A stretch of 64,000 bases of DNA. It comes from Bauldia sp963759235 (GTDB lineage: Bacteria; Pseudomonadota; Alphaproteobacteria; Rhizobiales; Kaistiaceae). The stretch lies in NCBI GenBank assembly GCA_963759235.1, contig CAVWYO010000001.1:186001-250000 (forward strand), read 5' to 3'. Below are positions 15,991 to 25,067 of the stretch, one piece after another (positions within the stretch are counted from its first letter, which is position 1; each line of letters opens with the position of its first letter). The notes under the pieces were generated by a model, which saw only the letters and a list, made by a program, of their open reading frames with translations, had not been told where the DNA came from and did not search any database. The position numbers and the translations under genes are program-made.

Positions 15991-16881
15991 ATGGATACGC
16001 CGATCATCGACGCCCATCATCACATCTGGCGGCAGGCCGACCTGCCCTGGCTTGCCGGGCCGATGCTGCCCCGCATTTTCGGACCCTATGAGCCGATCCG
16101 CCGCGATTATCTGATCGACGAATACCTGGAGGACATTGCCGGCTCGGGCGTGGTCAAGTCGGTCTACGTGCAGGCCAACTGGGCGCCAGCCGAGGCCGAG
16201 GACGAGGTCGCCTGGGTGCAGAGCGTCGCCGACAAGAGCGGCTGGCCGCACGCCATCGTCGGCTACGCCGACCTGATGGCGGACGACATACGCCCGGCGC
16301 TCGACAAGCTGATGCGCTATCCGCTCATCCGCGGCATCCGCATGCAGCTCCACTGGCACGACAACGAGATGTACCGCTTCGCCAGCCGGCCGGACCTTGC
16401 CGACGACGCCACCTTCCGGCGGAACTTCGCCGTTTTCGCCGACACCGGCCTCAGCTTCGACCTCCAGGTCTTCGCCGATCAGATGGCGGGGGCGGCACGG
16501 CTCGCCGCCGATTTCCCCGGCACCACCTTCATTCTCCAGCACGCCGGCATGCTGGAGGACTTCTCCGACAAGGGGCGGGCGGCGTGGCACGCCGGGATGG
16601 CCAAGCTCGCGGCAGAGCCGAATGTCGTGTCGAAACTCTCCGGCCTCGGCACCTTCATCCACCGCAATGAACCCGAACACGTCGCCTTCGTGGTCAACGA
16701 GACGGTCGGCCTGTTCGGCGCCGAGCGCTGCCTGTTCGGCTCGAATTTTCCGGTCGAGAAGCTGTGGACCGACTACGCTCCGCTGATCGCCGCCTACCGC
16801 GCGGCAATTTCCGGCTATCCGGCCGCCGAGCAGCAGGCCATCCTCCACGACACCGCGGCGCGGGTGTATCGAATCGACTGA
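15991..16881 (+). CDS. amidohydrolase-family lactonase-like protein
   Basis: The 296-residue protein is an amidohydrolase_2 TIM barrel. The first-strand metal motif is TPIIDAHHHIWRQADLPWL (H-x-H), a histidine follows in TFILQHAGMLED, and CLFGSNFPVEKLW near the end contains the motif that closes this family (F-G-S-D/N-x-P). Relatives include 2-pyrone-4,6-dicarboxylate lactonase and L-fuconolactonase, so a lactone or dicarboxylate substrate is plausible. AGGAGG lies about 12 bp before the ATG at 15991. It follows the hydroxylase operon across the family C repeats. Confidence 0.84.
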   Translation: MDTPIIDAHHHIWRQADLPWLAGPMLPRIFGPYEPIRRDYLIDEYLEDIAGSGVVKSVYVQANWAPAEAEDEVAWVQSVADKSGWPHAIVGYADLMADDIRPALDKLMRYPLIRGIRMQLHWHDNEMYRFASRPDLADDATFRRNFAVFADTGLSFDLQVFADQMAGAARLAADFPGTTFILQHAGMLEDFSDKGRAAWHAGMAKLAAEPNVVSKLSGLGTFIHRNEPEHVAFVVNETVGLFGAERCLFGSNFPVEKLWTDYAPLIAAYRAAISGYPAAEQQAILHDTAARVYRID

Positions 16882-16943
16882 AGTTCGCCGGCCGATCCCC
16901 CGCTTGCGAGTACGGCCTTCAGGCGCGTATGGGAGACGATCCC

Positions 16944-17162
16944 ATGCGAAGAAAGTCCACAGTCTCCGGATCAACTACGCCTCGCTTGACCGAACTCGAA
17001 GCCGGCTACCGCGCAATGGCAGACGACAAGTTGCGCGAACGGGAGGCGGATGCCTGGGTCGAGGCGGTGATCGCGGATATCTTCGATCCTCGCCTCAGTC
17101 GTGGCCGAGCACCGGGTGCGGCCGGTAGGGCTCCTCCAGCGCCGCGATCTCCTCGCCGGTGA
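16944..17162 (+). pseudogene. possible antitoxin remnant
   Basis: A short frame starting MRRKSTVSGSTTPRLTELEA continues with GYRAMADDKLREREADAWVE, which looks like the C-terminal part of small antitoxins that end in EAxxWxEA and D-rich tails. From about 17095 the frame runs antisense into the aldo/keto reductase gene, so any real gene would have lost its end here. No toxin gene follows. I treat it as a decayed fragment; it may also be chance. Confidence 0.3.
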
Positions 17163-18078
17163 GCTTGATCTCCAGCGCTTGGATGGCGTCCTCCAAGTGG
17201 CTCATCTTGCTCGCTCCGACGATCGGCGCGGTGACGGCGGGCTTCGACAGCAGCCAGGCGAGCGCCACCTGGGCGTTGGGGACGCCGCGTTTGCCGGCGA
17301 TCTCGGTGACGCGGTCGACGACCCGGAAATCCTCCTCCTCGTAGTACATCTGATGAGCGAAGTTGTCGCTACGCGCCCGAGTCGTCTCGCCCTTGTCCTG
17401 ACGACGGCGACTGCCGGTGAGGAAGCCGCGGGCCAGCGGGCTCCACGGAATGAGGCCGATCCCTTGGCTGGCGCAAAGCGGAATCATCTCGCGCTCCTCC
17501 TCGCGATAGAGGAGATTGTAGTGGTTCTGCATGGTGACGAAGCGGGCGAGGCCGCGCCGGTCGGATGTCTCCAGCATCTTGGCGAACTGCCACGCGAACA
17601 TGGACGAGGCGCCGATATGGAGGGCCTTGCCTGCCTTGACCACGTCGCTCAGCGCTTCCAGCGTCTCCTCGATCGGCGTCGTCTTGTCGAAGCGGTGGAT
17701 CTGATAGAGGTCGACATAGTCCATGCCGAGGCGCCGCAGCGAATCGTCGATGGCGTGCATGATGTGCTTGCGCGACAGGCCGCGCTCGTTGGGGTCGTCA
17801 CCCATCGGGTTGTAGACCTTGGTGGCGACCACGACCGTGTGGCGCGGCGCGCCGAGCTCCTTGAGGAGCCGCCCGGTGACCTCCTCGCTGGCGCCAAGCG
17901 AGTAAATGTCGGCGGTATCGAAGAAGTTGATGCCGGCCTCCAGCGCCCGCGCGACGAAAGGCTTCGAGGCCTCGTAGTCGAGGACCCAGTCGCGCCATTT
18001 GCTGGAGCCGTAGGTCATCATGCCGAGGCAGAGACGCGACACCTTGAGGCCGGTGGCGCCGAGATTTACGTATTGCAT
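17095..18078 (-). CDS. aldo/keto reductase
   Basis: The 327-residue TIM-barrel oxidoreductase has the family catalytic residues: D in NFFDTADIYSLGASE, K in VVVATKVYNPMG, and H in YQIHRFD. NADPH contacts are in VGASKMSHLEDAI near the C-terminus. The first residues MQYVNLGATGLKVSRLCLG match the YajO/Gpr branch. The ATG at 18078 is set by this alignment. It is divergent from a second aldo/keto reductase gene 190 bp away. Substrate is not predictable. Confidence 0.92.
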   Translation of the reverse strand: MQYVNLGATGLKVSRLCLGMMTYGSSKWRDWVLDYEASKPFVARALEAGINFFDTADIYSLGASEEVTGRLLKELGAPRHTVVVATKVYNPMGDDPNERGLSRKHIMHAIDDSLRRLGMDYVDLYQIHRFDKTTPIEETLEALSDVVKAGKALHIGASSMFAWQFAKMLETSDRRGLARFVTMQNHYNLLYREEEREMIPLCASQGIGLIPWSPLARGFLTGSRRRQDKGETTRARSDNFAHQMYYEEEDFRVVDRVTEIAGKRGVPNAQVALAWLLSKPAVTAPIVGASKMSHLEDAIQALEIKLTGEEIAALEEPYRPHPVLGHD

Positions 18079-18268
18079 GGCGAATTGTCCGTTGGTGAGC
18101 GGGGAGGAATGGCGACACTTTACGCCGACCGCGGAGGTGACAACACCCCTGCATGCTGCGATCATCGGCCTTCCCTGGACGGCCGGCCCTCTCCGCCGGG
18201 CACGTCATCACCGTACATCTTGAACCTTGCCGCCGGCAGCGCCGGCCAGTCCTCCGGAGGGAGCAGCC

Positions 18269-19255
18269 ATGACCTACGTCGCCGACGCGGAACGCTACCG
18301 CCGCATGACCTACCGCCGCACCGGACGGAGCGGTCTCGACCTGCCGGCAATCTCCCTCGGCCTCTGGCAGAATTTCGGCGGCGTCGACAATTACGAGGTC
18401 GGCCGCGCGATGCTGCGCCGCGCCTTCGACCGCGGCGTCACTCATTTCGACCTCGCCAACAATTACGGGCCGCCCTACGGCTCGGCCGAGGAGAATTTCG
18501 GCCGCATCTTCGCCGCCGATTTCAGGCCGCATCGCGACGAGCTGGTCATCTCGAGCAAGGCCGGCTGGGACATGTGGCCCGGCCCCTACGGCAATCTCGG
18601 ATCGCGCAAGTATCTGGTCGCCAGCCTCGACCAGAGCCTGAAGCGGATGGGCCTCGACTACGTCGACATCTTCTACCATCACCGTCCCGACCCGAACACG
18701 CCGCTCGAGGAGACGATGGGCGCCCTCGACCATCTCGTCCGCCAGGGCAAGACGCTCTATGCCGGCATCTCGCAGTACCAGCCGGACGCCACGCGCCGGG
18801 CCTTCGAAATCCTGAAATCGCTGGGAACGCCGCTCCTCATCCACCAGCCAAACTATTCGATGCTGAACCGATGGATCGAGGACGGCCTGCTCGACGCGCT
18901 CGGCCAGCTCGGCGTCGGCTGCATCTGCTTCTCGCCGCTGGCCCAGGGGCTGCTCACCAACAAGTACATCAAAGGCGTGCCGGCGGACTCCCGCGCGGCG
19001 CGGAACTGGACGCTGCGATCGTCGCGGCTGACGCCGGACCTCGTGCAGACCCTCAAGCGGCTCGCCGCCATCGCCAAGAAGCGCGGTCAGAGCCTCGCCC
19101 AATTGGCGCTCGCCTGGGTGATTCGCGACGGCCGGGTGACCTCGGCGCTGATCGGCGCGCGCACGGTGGAGCAGCTCGACAATTCGCTCGACGCGCTGAA
19201 GGCCGGTCCCCTGTCGCCGGAGGAGACCGCCGCCATCGACAAGGCACTGGGGTAG
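18269..19255 (+). CDS. aldo/keto reductase, L-glyceraldehyde-3-phosphate reductase-like
   Basis: The 328-residue protein resembles E. coli YghZ (L-glyceraldehyde 3-phosphate reductase). Typical blocks are HFDLANNYGPPYGSAEENFG, the lysine in LVISSKAGWDMWPGPYG, and DYVDIFYHHRPDPNTPLEE. The ATG at 18269 follows GGAGG with good spacing. It may detoxify aldehyde phosphates or act in sugar metabolism. It faces the ABC-transporter operon (opposite strand, 73 bp apart). Confidence 0.91.
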   Translation: MTYVADAERYRRMTYRRTGRSGLDLPAISLGLWQNFGGVDNYEVGRAMLRRAFDRGVTHFDLANNYGPPYGSAEENFGRIFAADFRPHRDELVISSKAGWDMWPGPYGNLGSRKYLVASLDQSLKRMGLDYVDIFYHHRPDPNTPLEETMGALDHLVRQGKTLYAGISQYQPDATRRAFEILKSLGTPLLIHQPNYSMLNRWIEDGLLDALGQLGVGCICFSPLAQGLLTNKYIKGVPADSRAARNWTLRSSRLTPDLVQTLKRLAAIAKKRGQSLAQLALAWVIRDGRVTSALIGARTVEQLDNSLDALKAGPLSPEETAAIDKALG

Positions 19256-19328
19256 GCGCGCGGGCGCGATGCGTCCCCCGATCCCGCGCCTCGAAAAACG
19301 TATGCGAACCGAAAACGTGAAAGGCCGA

Positions 19329-20426
19329 TCAGGCCGCCTTCGCTGAACGATAGGCGAAGCTGACCCCCGTTCCGGCATCGAAGACGTGAATCTTGTCCGG
19401 CGCCCAGGCGAAGCCGACCGTGTCCTCGATCGCCATCGGCACGGTTGCCGGGGCCGTCGCCTTGAACAGGTGGTCGTCCACTCTCAGGGTCAGGATCTGC
19501 TCGACCCCGTGATTCTCGACGTGGTGGACCCTGGCTTCCGCCCCGCCGTCGGGGCCGACGGCGACGTCCTCGGCGCGGATGCCGATCGTGACCGGACCGT
19601 CGAAGCCGCCGGTCTGGCCCGCCGGCTCGCCGGCGAGCGCCACGTCCAGCTTGCCGGACAGCGCGCTCACCCGACCGTCCTTCAGCGTGCCGTCGACCAG
19701 GTTCATGGCCGGCGAGCCGACGAAGCCGGCGACGAAGACGTCGCGCGGGTTGTTGTAGATCTGGTGGGGCGTGCCGACCTGGGCGATGCGTCCCTTGTTG
19801 AGCACGCCGATCTTGTCGCCCATCGACATCGCCTCGATCTGGTCGTGGGTGACGAACAGGAACGTCGCGCCGAGCTTCATCTGCAAGTCCTTGAGCTCGG
19901 AGCGCAGCGCCTCGCGCAGCTTGGCGTCGAGATTGGACAGCGGCTCGTCCATCAGGAAGGCGCGCGGCTCGCGCACGATCGCCCGGCCGATCGCCACGCG
20001 CTGCATCTCGCCGCCGGACAGCTTGTCGGTCTTGCGGTCGAGCAGGTGGTCGATCCGCAGGACCTTGGCGGCGGAGGCGATGCGGGTATCGATCTCGGCC
20101 TGCGAATAGCTGTGCACCTTCGACTTCAGCGGGAAGGCGAGGTTCTGGCGGACCGTGTAGCGCGGATAGAGCGAGTAGTACTGGAACACCAGGGCGATGT
20201 CGCGCTGGGCGGCGGTCCGGGCGACCACGTCCTCGCCGTCGATCCACACCGCCCCGGCGGTCGGCTTGTCGAGCCCGGCGATCAGTCTGAGCGTCGTCGT
20301 CTTGCCGGCGCCGGTCGGGCCGAGCAGGACGAAGAACTCGCCGTCGCCGACGTCCAGCGTCAACTCGCGAAGCGCCGTCGCGGCGGCGAACTTCTTGGTG
20401 ACGCCGTCAAGCCTGATATGCGCCAT
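19329..20426 (-). CDS. ABC transporter ATP-binding protein (CUT1/UgpC type), second
   Basis: The 365-residue ATPase has Walker A LLGPTGAGKTTTLRLIAG, signature DKLSGGEMQRVAIGRA, Walker B RAFLMDEPLSNLDAKLR and the H-loop FLFVTHDQIEA. A C-terminal OB-like regulatory domain (about residues 240-360) is typical of sugar importers. Its start overlaps the previous ATPase gene by 20 bp. Two different ATPases in one operon suggest a heterodimer, as in glpST. Confidence 0.93.
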   Translation of the reverse strand: MAHIRLDGVTKKFAAATALRELTLDVGDGEFFVLLGPTGAGKTTTLRLIAGLDKPTAGAVWIDGEDVVARTAAQRDIALVFQYYSLYPRYTVRQNLAFPLKSKVHSYSQAEIDTRIASAAKVLRIDHLLDRKTDKLSGGEMQRVAIGRAIVREPRAFLMDEPLSNLDAKLREALRSELKDLQMKLGATFLFVTHDQIEAMSMGDKIGVLNKGRIAQVGTPHQIYNNPRDVFVAGFVGSPAMNLVDGTLKDGRVSALSGKLDVALAGEPAGQTGGFDGPVTIGIRAEDVAVGPDGGAEARVHHVENHGVEQILTLRVDDHLFKATAPATVPMAIEDTVGFAWAPDKIHVFDAGTGVSFAYRSAKAA

Positions 20427-21537
20427 TTCCCTCACCAAGCCGGATGTTCAGCGATTCGCCGGTTCCGGTGTCGAAGAAGTGGGTCTGCGCCTCGTCGAGT
20501 CGCGCCCAGACCCGGTCGCCGACGCGCTTGACGAAACCGCTATGGGTGCGGGCACGCAGCAATTGGTCGCCGACCTTGAGGTCGACGATGTCGTAAGCGC
20601 CGAGCGGCTCGATGATATGCGCCACGACCGGGATGTAGCCGGCTGTCTCCGCCCCGGCGACCAGCACCGCCTCCGAGCGCGCGCCGACCACCAGCGACTG
20701 ATACTGCTCGGCGGAGAGCCGTTTCGTCAGTTCGCCCGGAAAGTCGAACACCGCATCGCCGTCGCCGATCACCAGCTCCGCCCGGGGACCCTCGCCGCGC
20801 ACCGCCGCCGGCAGGATGTTCATCACCGGGCTGCCGATGAACTGGGCGACGAACAGATTGGCCGGACGCTGATAGACCTCGGTCGGCGTGCCGACCTGCT
20901 GCAGAACGCCGTCGCTCATCACCGCGATGCGGTCGGCCAGCGCCATCGCCTCGACCTGATCGTGGGTGACGTAGACGGTGGTCGAATCGTTCTCGATGTG
21001 GAGGCGCTTCAATTCGGAGCGCATATCCTCGCGGAGCTTCGCGTCGAGCGCGCCGATCGGCTCGTCCATCAGCATCGCCTTCGGCCGGCGCACCAGTGCC
21101 CGGCCGATGGCGACACGCTGCATGTCGCCGCCGGACAAGGCGGAGGGGCGCTGATTGAGCAGGTGCTCGATCTTCAACGCCCGCGCTACCGCCCTCACCC
21201 TGCTGTCGACCTCCGCCTTGGTTTCGCGCGTCGCGCGCAGCGGGAAGGCGATGTTGTCGTAGGCGGTGAGGTGGGGATAGAGCGCGAAGAGCTGGAACAC
21301 GAAGGCGATGTCGCGGTTGGCGGCACGCAGTTCCTGCACCGCCCTGCCGTCGATGCGGATGTCGCCGGAATCGATGGTTTCCAGTCCGGCGATTGCCCTC
21401 AGCGTCGTCGTCTTGCCGCAGCCCGACGGCCCGAGCAGCACGACGAACTCCTTATGGGCGATCGTCAGGTTCAGCTTCCGGATGACGTAGTTGTCGCCGA
21501 AATACTTCTCGATGTCGTTGAGGATGACTTCGGCCAT
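20407..21537 (-). CDS. ABC transporter ATP-binding protein (CUT1/UgpC type), first
   Basis: The 376-residue ATPase has Walker A LLGPSGCGKTTTLRAIAG, signature SALSGGDMQRVAIGRALV, Walker B KAMLMDEPIGALDAKLRED and TVYVTHDQVEAMAL. It also has the C-terminal regulatory OB-fold region, ending with a second conserved stretch near ARLDEAQTHFFDTGTGE. It is cotranscribed with the permeases and the other ATPase. Substrate identity cannot be read from the ATPase. Confidence 0.93.
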   Translation of the reverse strand: MAEVILNDIEKYFGDNYVIRKLNLTIAHKEFVVLLGPSGCGKTTTLRAIAGLETIDSGDIRIDGRAVQELRAANRDIAFVFQLFALYPHLTAYDNIAFPLRATRETKAEVDSRVRAVARALKIEHLLNQRPSALSGGDMQRVAIGRALVRRPKAMLMDEPIGALDAKLREDMRSELKRLHIENDSTTVYVTHDQVEAMALADRIAVMSDGVLQQVGTPTEVYQRPANLFVAQFIGSPVMNILPAAVRGEGPRAELVIGDGDAVFDFPGELTKRLSAEQYQSLVVGARSEAVLVAGAETAGYIPVVAHIIEPLGAYDIVDLKVGDQLLRARTHSGFVKRVGDRVWARLDEAQTHFFDTGTGESLNIRLGEGNGAYQA

Positions 21538-21549
21538 GACGTGGTCGGC

Positions 21550-21738
21550 TCACTCTTCCTCTGGGCCTGGCTTGATCTTGGAAAAGACCAGGAAACCGAC
21601 GAGCCCGACGAGGATGATGGTAACGCTGTAGCTGTGCAGCACGAGGCTCCACGGCTGGCAAAGGGCGACGATGCCGAGGATCATCAGCCACTGCGAGATC
21701 GGCTCAAGATATTTGGCGCTGATCGCTTTGAAGCTCAT
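21550..21738 (-). CDS. small two-helix membrane protein of the ABC operon
   Basis: The 62-residue protein has two predicted transmembrane segments, about residues 15-33 (WLMILGIVALCQPWSLVLH) and 37-54 (YSVTIILVGLVGFLVFSK), and a charged tail KIKPGPEEE. It lies between a permease gene and an ATPase gene with gaps of about 11-12 bp, so it is surely cotranscribed. A small membrane protein in the same place occurs in glycerol-type importers (GlpU/DUF2160), although this one is shorter. A role in stabilising the permease is inference. Confidence 0.78.
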   Translation of the reverse strand: MSFKAISAKYLEPISQWLMILGIVALCQPWSLVLHSYSVTIILVGLVGFLVFSKIKPGPEEE

Positions 21739-21749
21739 CGCCGCCCCCG

Positions 21750-22706
21750 TCACTTGCGGATCGCGCCGAAGGTGACGCCGCGCAAGAGATGGCCTCGCAG
21801 CGCGAAGGTGAAAATCGCCACCGGCAACAGGAACAGGAACGTGCCGGCCGCGATGACCGTCCAGTCGGGCAGGCCCGAGCCGATCTGCGACGGGATGAAG
21901 GGCGGCATGGTCTGCGCCCGCCGGCTCGTCATCATCAGGGCGAAGGCGTATTCGTTCCACGCGGTGATGAAGCAGAACACCGCCGTCGCCGCGATGCCCG
22001 TCGCCGCCTCCGGCAGCACGATCTTGAAGAACGCCTGGAGCCGCGTGTAGCCGTCGACCAGCGCGGCCTCCTCGTACTCCCTCGGGATCTCGTCCATGAA
22101 TCCCTTCATCAGCCAGACCGAGAAGGACAGGTTGAAGGCGACGTAGAGGATGATCAGACCGAGATGCGTGTCGGTGAGACCGAAGGTCCGGTACATGAGG
22201 AACATCGGAATCGCCACCACCACCGGTGGCAGCATTCGCGTCGACAAGATGAAGAACAGGAGGTCAGCCTCCCCGGCCATCTTGAAGCGCGAGAAGCCGT
22301 AGGCGGTTATCGTCCCCATCGAGACGGCGATGATCGTACTGACGATGGCGACGATCAGGCTGTTCTCGAAGCGGTCCGGGAACTGCGAGAGCTGCGGCTT
22401 GTCGCCGACCTTGAGCAACTCTTCGCCGCCATCGTAGATCGCCTTCTCCCACCACGGCGCAGCCGCATAGACCGCCGGATCGACCGGCTTCGTCATCTGC
22501 ACCCGCTTGGTAAACAGCCGGATGAACGGCGTGATTTGCGGGGTGAAGAACACCGTCGGCGGCACGGTGACCGCGAGATCCTTCGGCTTGAACGCCGTCG
22601 AGGTGATCCAATAGATCGGCCCCAGAAAGATCAGGGTCGCGATCAGGACGAGGACGACCGCCGAGCGGTTGAGGATCTTCTGGCGGCCCGAACGTACTTC
22701 CGCCAT
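21750..22706 (-). CDS. ABC transporter permease (MalG type)
   Basis: The 318-residue inner-membrane protein has about six helices. The cytoplasmic EAA loop that contacts the ATPase is EYEEAALVDGYTRLQAFFKI. A periplasmic insert follows the first helix (about residues 40-105), longer than in many MalG proteins. The C-terminus ends GHLLRGVTFGAIRK, common for this family. It is one base after the MalF-type permease gene and upstream of the small membrane protein gene. Confidence 0.92.
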   Translation of the reverse strand: MAEVRSGRQKILNRSAVVLVLIATLIFLGPIYWITSTAFKPKDLAVTVPPTVFFTPQITPFIRLFTKRVQMTKPVDPAVYAAAPWWEKAIYDGGEELLKVGDKPQLSQFPDRFENSLIVAIVSTIIAVSMGTITAYGFSRFKMAGEADLLFFILSTRMLPPVVVAIPMFLMYRTFGLTDTHLGLIILYVAFNLSFSVWLMKGFMDEIPREYEEAALVDGYTRLQAFFKIVLPEAATGIAATAVFCFITAWNEYAFALMMTSRRAQTMPPFIPSQIGSGLPDWTVIAAGTFLFLLPVAIFTFALRGHLLRGVTFGAIRK

Positions 22707-22707
22707 C

Positions 22708-23613
22708 TCAGCGCTCCTTGGCCCGGTTCAGATACTTGACGTAAATGTTGGTGATGGCCAGCACCATGATCAGCACGACATACGCCAGGGCGCACGACTT
22801 GCCTGTGTCCCACTGCTGGAATGCCTGCTTGTAGAGGCGGATCGAGATCAGCTCCGCCGTCGGCTGGCTGGTCATGGTGAAGGCGATGTCGAATGTCTTG
22901 AACGCCTCCATCGTCCGGAAGATGAGAGCGATCAGAAGGAGCGGCGACACCAGTGGCAGCGTGATCCGGGTGAAGGTGTACCAGGCGCCAGCGCGATCGA
23001 TGGCGGCCGCCTCATAGAGGTGCTTCGGCACCGCCGAAAGTCCCGCGAGCGAGAGCAGCATGACGAAGGGCGACCACATCCAGATGTCGGTGATTGCGAT
23101 GGCGTAGAGCGCCGCGTTAGGGTCAGAGAGCCAAGCGAAATCGCCGAGACCAAACACGTAGTTGATCGGTCCCCACGACGGACTGTAGAGGAGTTGCCAG
23201 AAGAGTCCGACAACTGCCGGCGACATCATCATCGGCAAAAGCAATAACGTCGTGACGAGTCCCTTCCAGGGGAATTCGCGGTTCAGGAGCATCGCCAGTC
23301 CGAAACCGACCACCATCTGCCCGGCGACCGACACGATCACGTATTTCGCCGTGATGGAGAAGTCCGCCCACATCCGCGCGTCGGTGAGCACGTTTCTGTA
23401 GTTTTCGAGGCCGACGAAATGCCAAGGCGAGTTTCGATTGGCGGCGTAGTCAGTAAACGAGTAGCCAAGCGAATAGATCAGCGGGAAGATATTGAAAACG
23501 ATGAGAAAAATGATCGTCGGAATAATGAACAGATTGCGGATGCTGAGGTCGCTCCATCCCCTTGCCGCCGCGCGCGAGCGCCGATCCAGAGTGGTCATGA
23601 CGGTGGCAGCCAA
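22708..23613 (-). CDS. ABC transporter permease (MalF type)
   Basis: The 301-residue permease has about six transmembrane helices and the EAA loop HLYEAAAIDRAGAWYTFTRI. It partners the MalG-type permease gene. I prefer the TTG start at 23611-23613 because AGAGGG lies 5 bases upstream; the ATG at 23598 has no ribosome-binding site. It is separated from the binding-protein gene by a gap with a strong stem-loop. Confidence 0.91.
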   Translation of the reverse strand: MAATVMTTLDRRSRAAARGWSDLSIRNLFIIPTIIFLIVFNIFPLIYSLGYSFTDYAANRNSPWHFVGLENYRNVLTDARMWADFSITAKYVIVSVAGQMVVGFGLAMLLNREFPWKGLVTTLLLLPMMMSPAVVGLFWQLLYSPSWGPINYVFGLGDFAWLSDPNAALYAIAITDIWMWSPFVMLLSLAGLSAVPKHLYEAAAIDRAGAWYTFTRITLPLVSPLLLIALIFRTMEAFKTFDIAFTMTSQPTAELISIRLYKQAFQQWDTGKSCALAYVVLIMVLAITNIYVKYLNRAKER

Positions 23614-23641
23614 CGGTCCCTCTCCGCAAAATTAAACAGGC

Positions 23642-23668
23642 GGATCGGGGGAGAAGCTCCCCCGATCC
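23642..23668 (-). terminator. intercistronic stem-loop after the solute-binding protein gene
   Basis: A perfect 12-bp stem GGATCGGGGGAG / CTCCCCCGATCC closes a 3-base loop. It lies between the solute-binding protein stop (23686) and the permease start (23613), with no U-run. Such structures commonly slow mRNA decay or cause partial termination, so that more binding protein than permease is made. Confidence 0.82.
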
Positions 23669-23685
23669 AAGTAGCGTGTTCCTGA

Positions 23686-24996
23686 TTATTTGTAGCGGTC
23701 GTACTTGACGAATGTCGCCTTCCAGTCCGCCGTCATCTTGTCGAGGGCGTCCTTGGCGTTGCCTTCGCCGTTCACCACGTAGGGATAGAGATCCTGGTTC
23801 ATCTGATCGAGCAGCTCGGCATATTCCGGCGTCGCCCAGAAGTCCTTGACGATCTTCATGGTGTCCGCGAATGCTCGGTTGTACGGAGTAGCGTTGAGGA
23901 ACGCGTCCGACTTCAGCACGGCTTGGCTGCAGGTGTAACCGCCAAGCTCCGCCCATTTCTTCTGGACGTCGTCACGGATGAACCACGCCAGGAACTTCAT
24001 CGCCTCATCCCGCTTATGCGAGTATGAGACGACTGAGATGCCCTGACCGCCAAGCGCGGCGTGCTGCTGGCCCGTCGGGCCGGCCGGATTGGCGAAGAAG
24101 CCCATCTGATCGGCGTAGGGGTTGGTCGCCTTGTTCACCAGCGAGGGATAAAACGCGAAGAAGTTCATGGTCATGGAGACCAGGCCAGATGTCATCGCCT
24201 GGTTATCCTCGACGAAGAACGCGTCGCCCCAGTTCGGCGGCGTGAACTTGGTCAGTTCATGATACATCTCGATCGCCTGAACGTTTTCAGGCGAGTTGGT
24301 GATGCCGTCGACCTTGTAGGTGGCATAGTCGCCGAGCTCGCCACCATAGCTAAAGATCGTCTGCTCCACGCCCATCGCCATCGCGTCGTATTTGTTCTGG
24401 GTATAGAGTCCTACGCCGTACTTCTTCTCGTCAGGCCGATAGAAGAACTCCGCAATATCGCGTAGTTCCTTGTACGTCTTCGGCACGCCGAGGTCATAGC
24501 CGTACTTCGCCTTGAAGGCGGCCATCTCCTTTGGATCCTCGAACCAGTCCTTCCGATAGGCCCAACCGTTCGCGTCGCCCTCGAGCGGAATGGCCCAGTA
24601 CTTGCCGCTTCCGCCAGGATATTCGGCGTAATACTGGACGGTCGCCGGCTCCATGACTTTCGTAAGGTCGTGCTCTTTGAAGAAATCGGTCAGGTCTACC
24701 CAGTGACCCTGCGTCGATCCCGCGCCCAGCCACTGCGAGTCGCCGACGATAAGGTCGTATGAATCGCCGTGCGCGTTGAGCTCGGTGAACGCCTTGGTCT
24801 GGAAGTCTGACCACGGGGTCTGTTCGACCGTCACGGTCACCCCGGTCTCCTTCGTGTACTCGTTCACCAGTTGTTGCAGGTAGTCGGCAGGATCCCATTG
24901 CGCCCAGAGGATCGTAAGTTCCTCCGCCGAAGCCGTCGCCCCGCCGAACGCGAGTGTCGCGCCCGCCAGGAGCACAAAGCTCATTTTTCTCAGCAT
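23686..24996 (-). CDS. extracellular solute-binding protein (CUT1 family 1)
   Basis: The 436-residue periplasmic protein has a signal peptide MLRKMSFVLLAGATLAFGGA, cleaved after about ASA, residues 22-24. The mature part starts with EELTILWAQWDPADYLQQLV and shows the family 1 binding-protein pattern, including DLIVGDSQWLGAG and VVSYSHKRDEAMKFLAWF. It captures a sugar, polyol or similar carbohydrate; the exact ligand is not evident. It is the first gene of the five-component importer operon. Confidence 0.92.
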   Translation of the reverse strand: MLRKMSFVLLAGATLAFGGATASAEELTILWAQWDPADYLQQLVNEYTKETGVTVTVEQTPWSDFQTKAFTELNAHGDSYDLIVGDSQWLGAGSTQGHWVDLTDFFKEHDLTKVMEPATVQYYAEYPGGSGKYWAIPLEGDANGWAYRKDWFEDPKEMAAFKAKYGYDLGVPKTYKELRDIAEFFYRPDEKKYGVGLYTQNKYDAMAMGVEQTIFSYGGELGDYATYKVDGITNSPENVQAIEMYHELTKFTPPNWGDAFFVEDNQAMTSGLVSMTMNFFAFYPSLVNKATNPYADQMGFFANPAGPTGQQHAALGGQGISVVSYSHKRDEAMKFLAWFIRDDVQKKWAELGGYTCSQAVLKSDAFLNATPYNRAFADTMKIVKDFWATPEYAELLDQMNQDLYPYVVNGEGNAKDALDKMTADWKATFVKYDRYK

Positions 24997-25067
24997 CGTT
25001 TTCTCCCTTTATTTCACGCCGGCCATCCAGCGGGGGCTGGCGGGCCGTGGCCGTGATGCTTTGATCG

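Noticed and set aside
19087..20247. 386-codon minus-strand frame overlapping the ABC ATPase gene
   Set aside because: It is the shifted frame of the ATPase gene, very Arg-rich, and lacks any motif.
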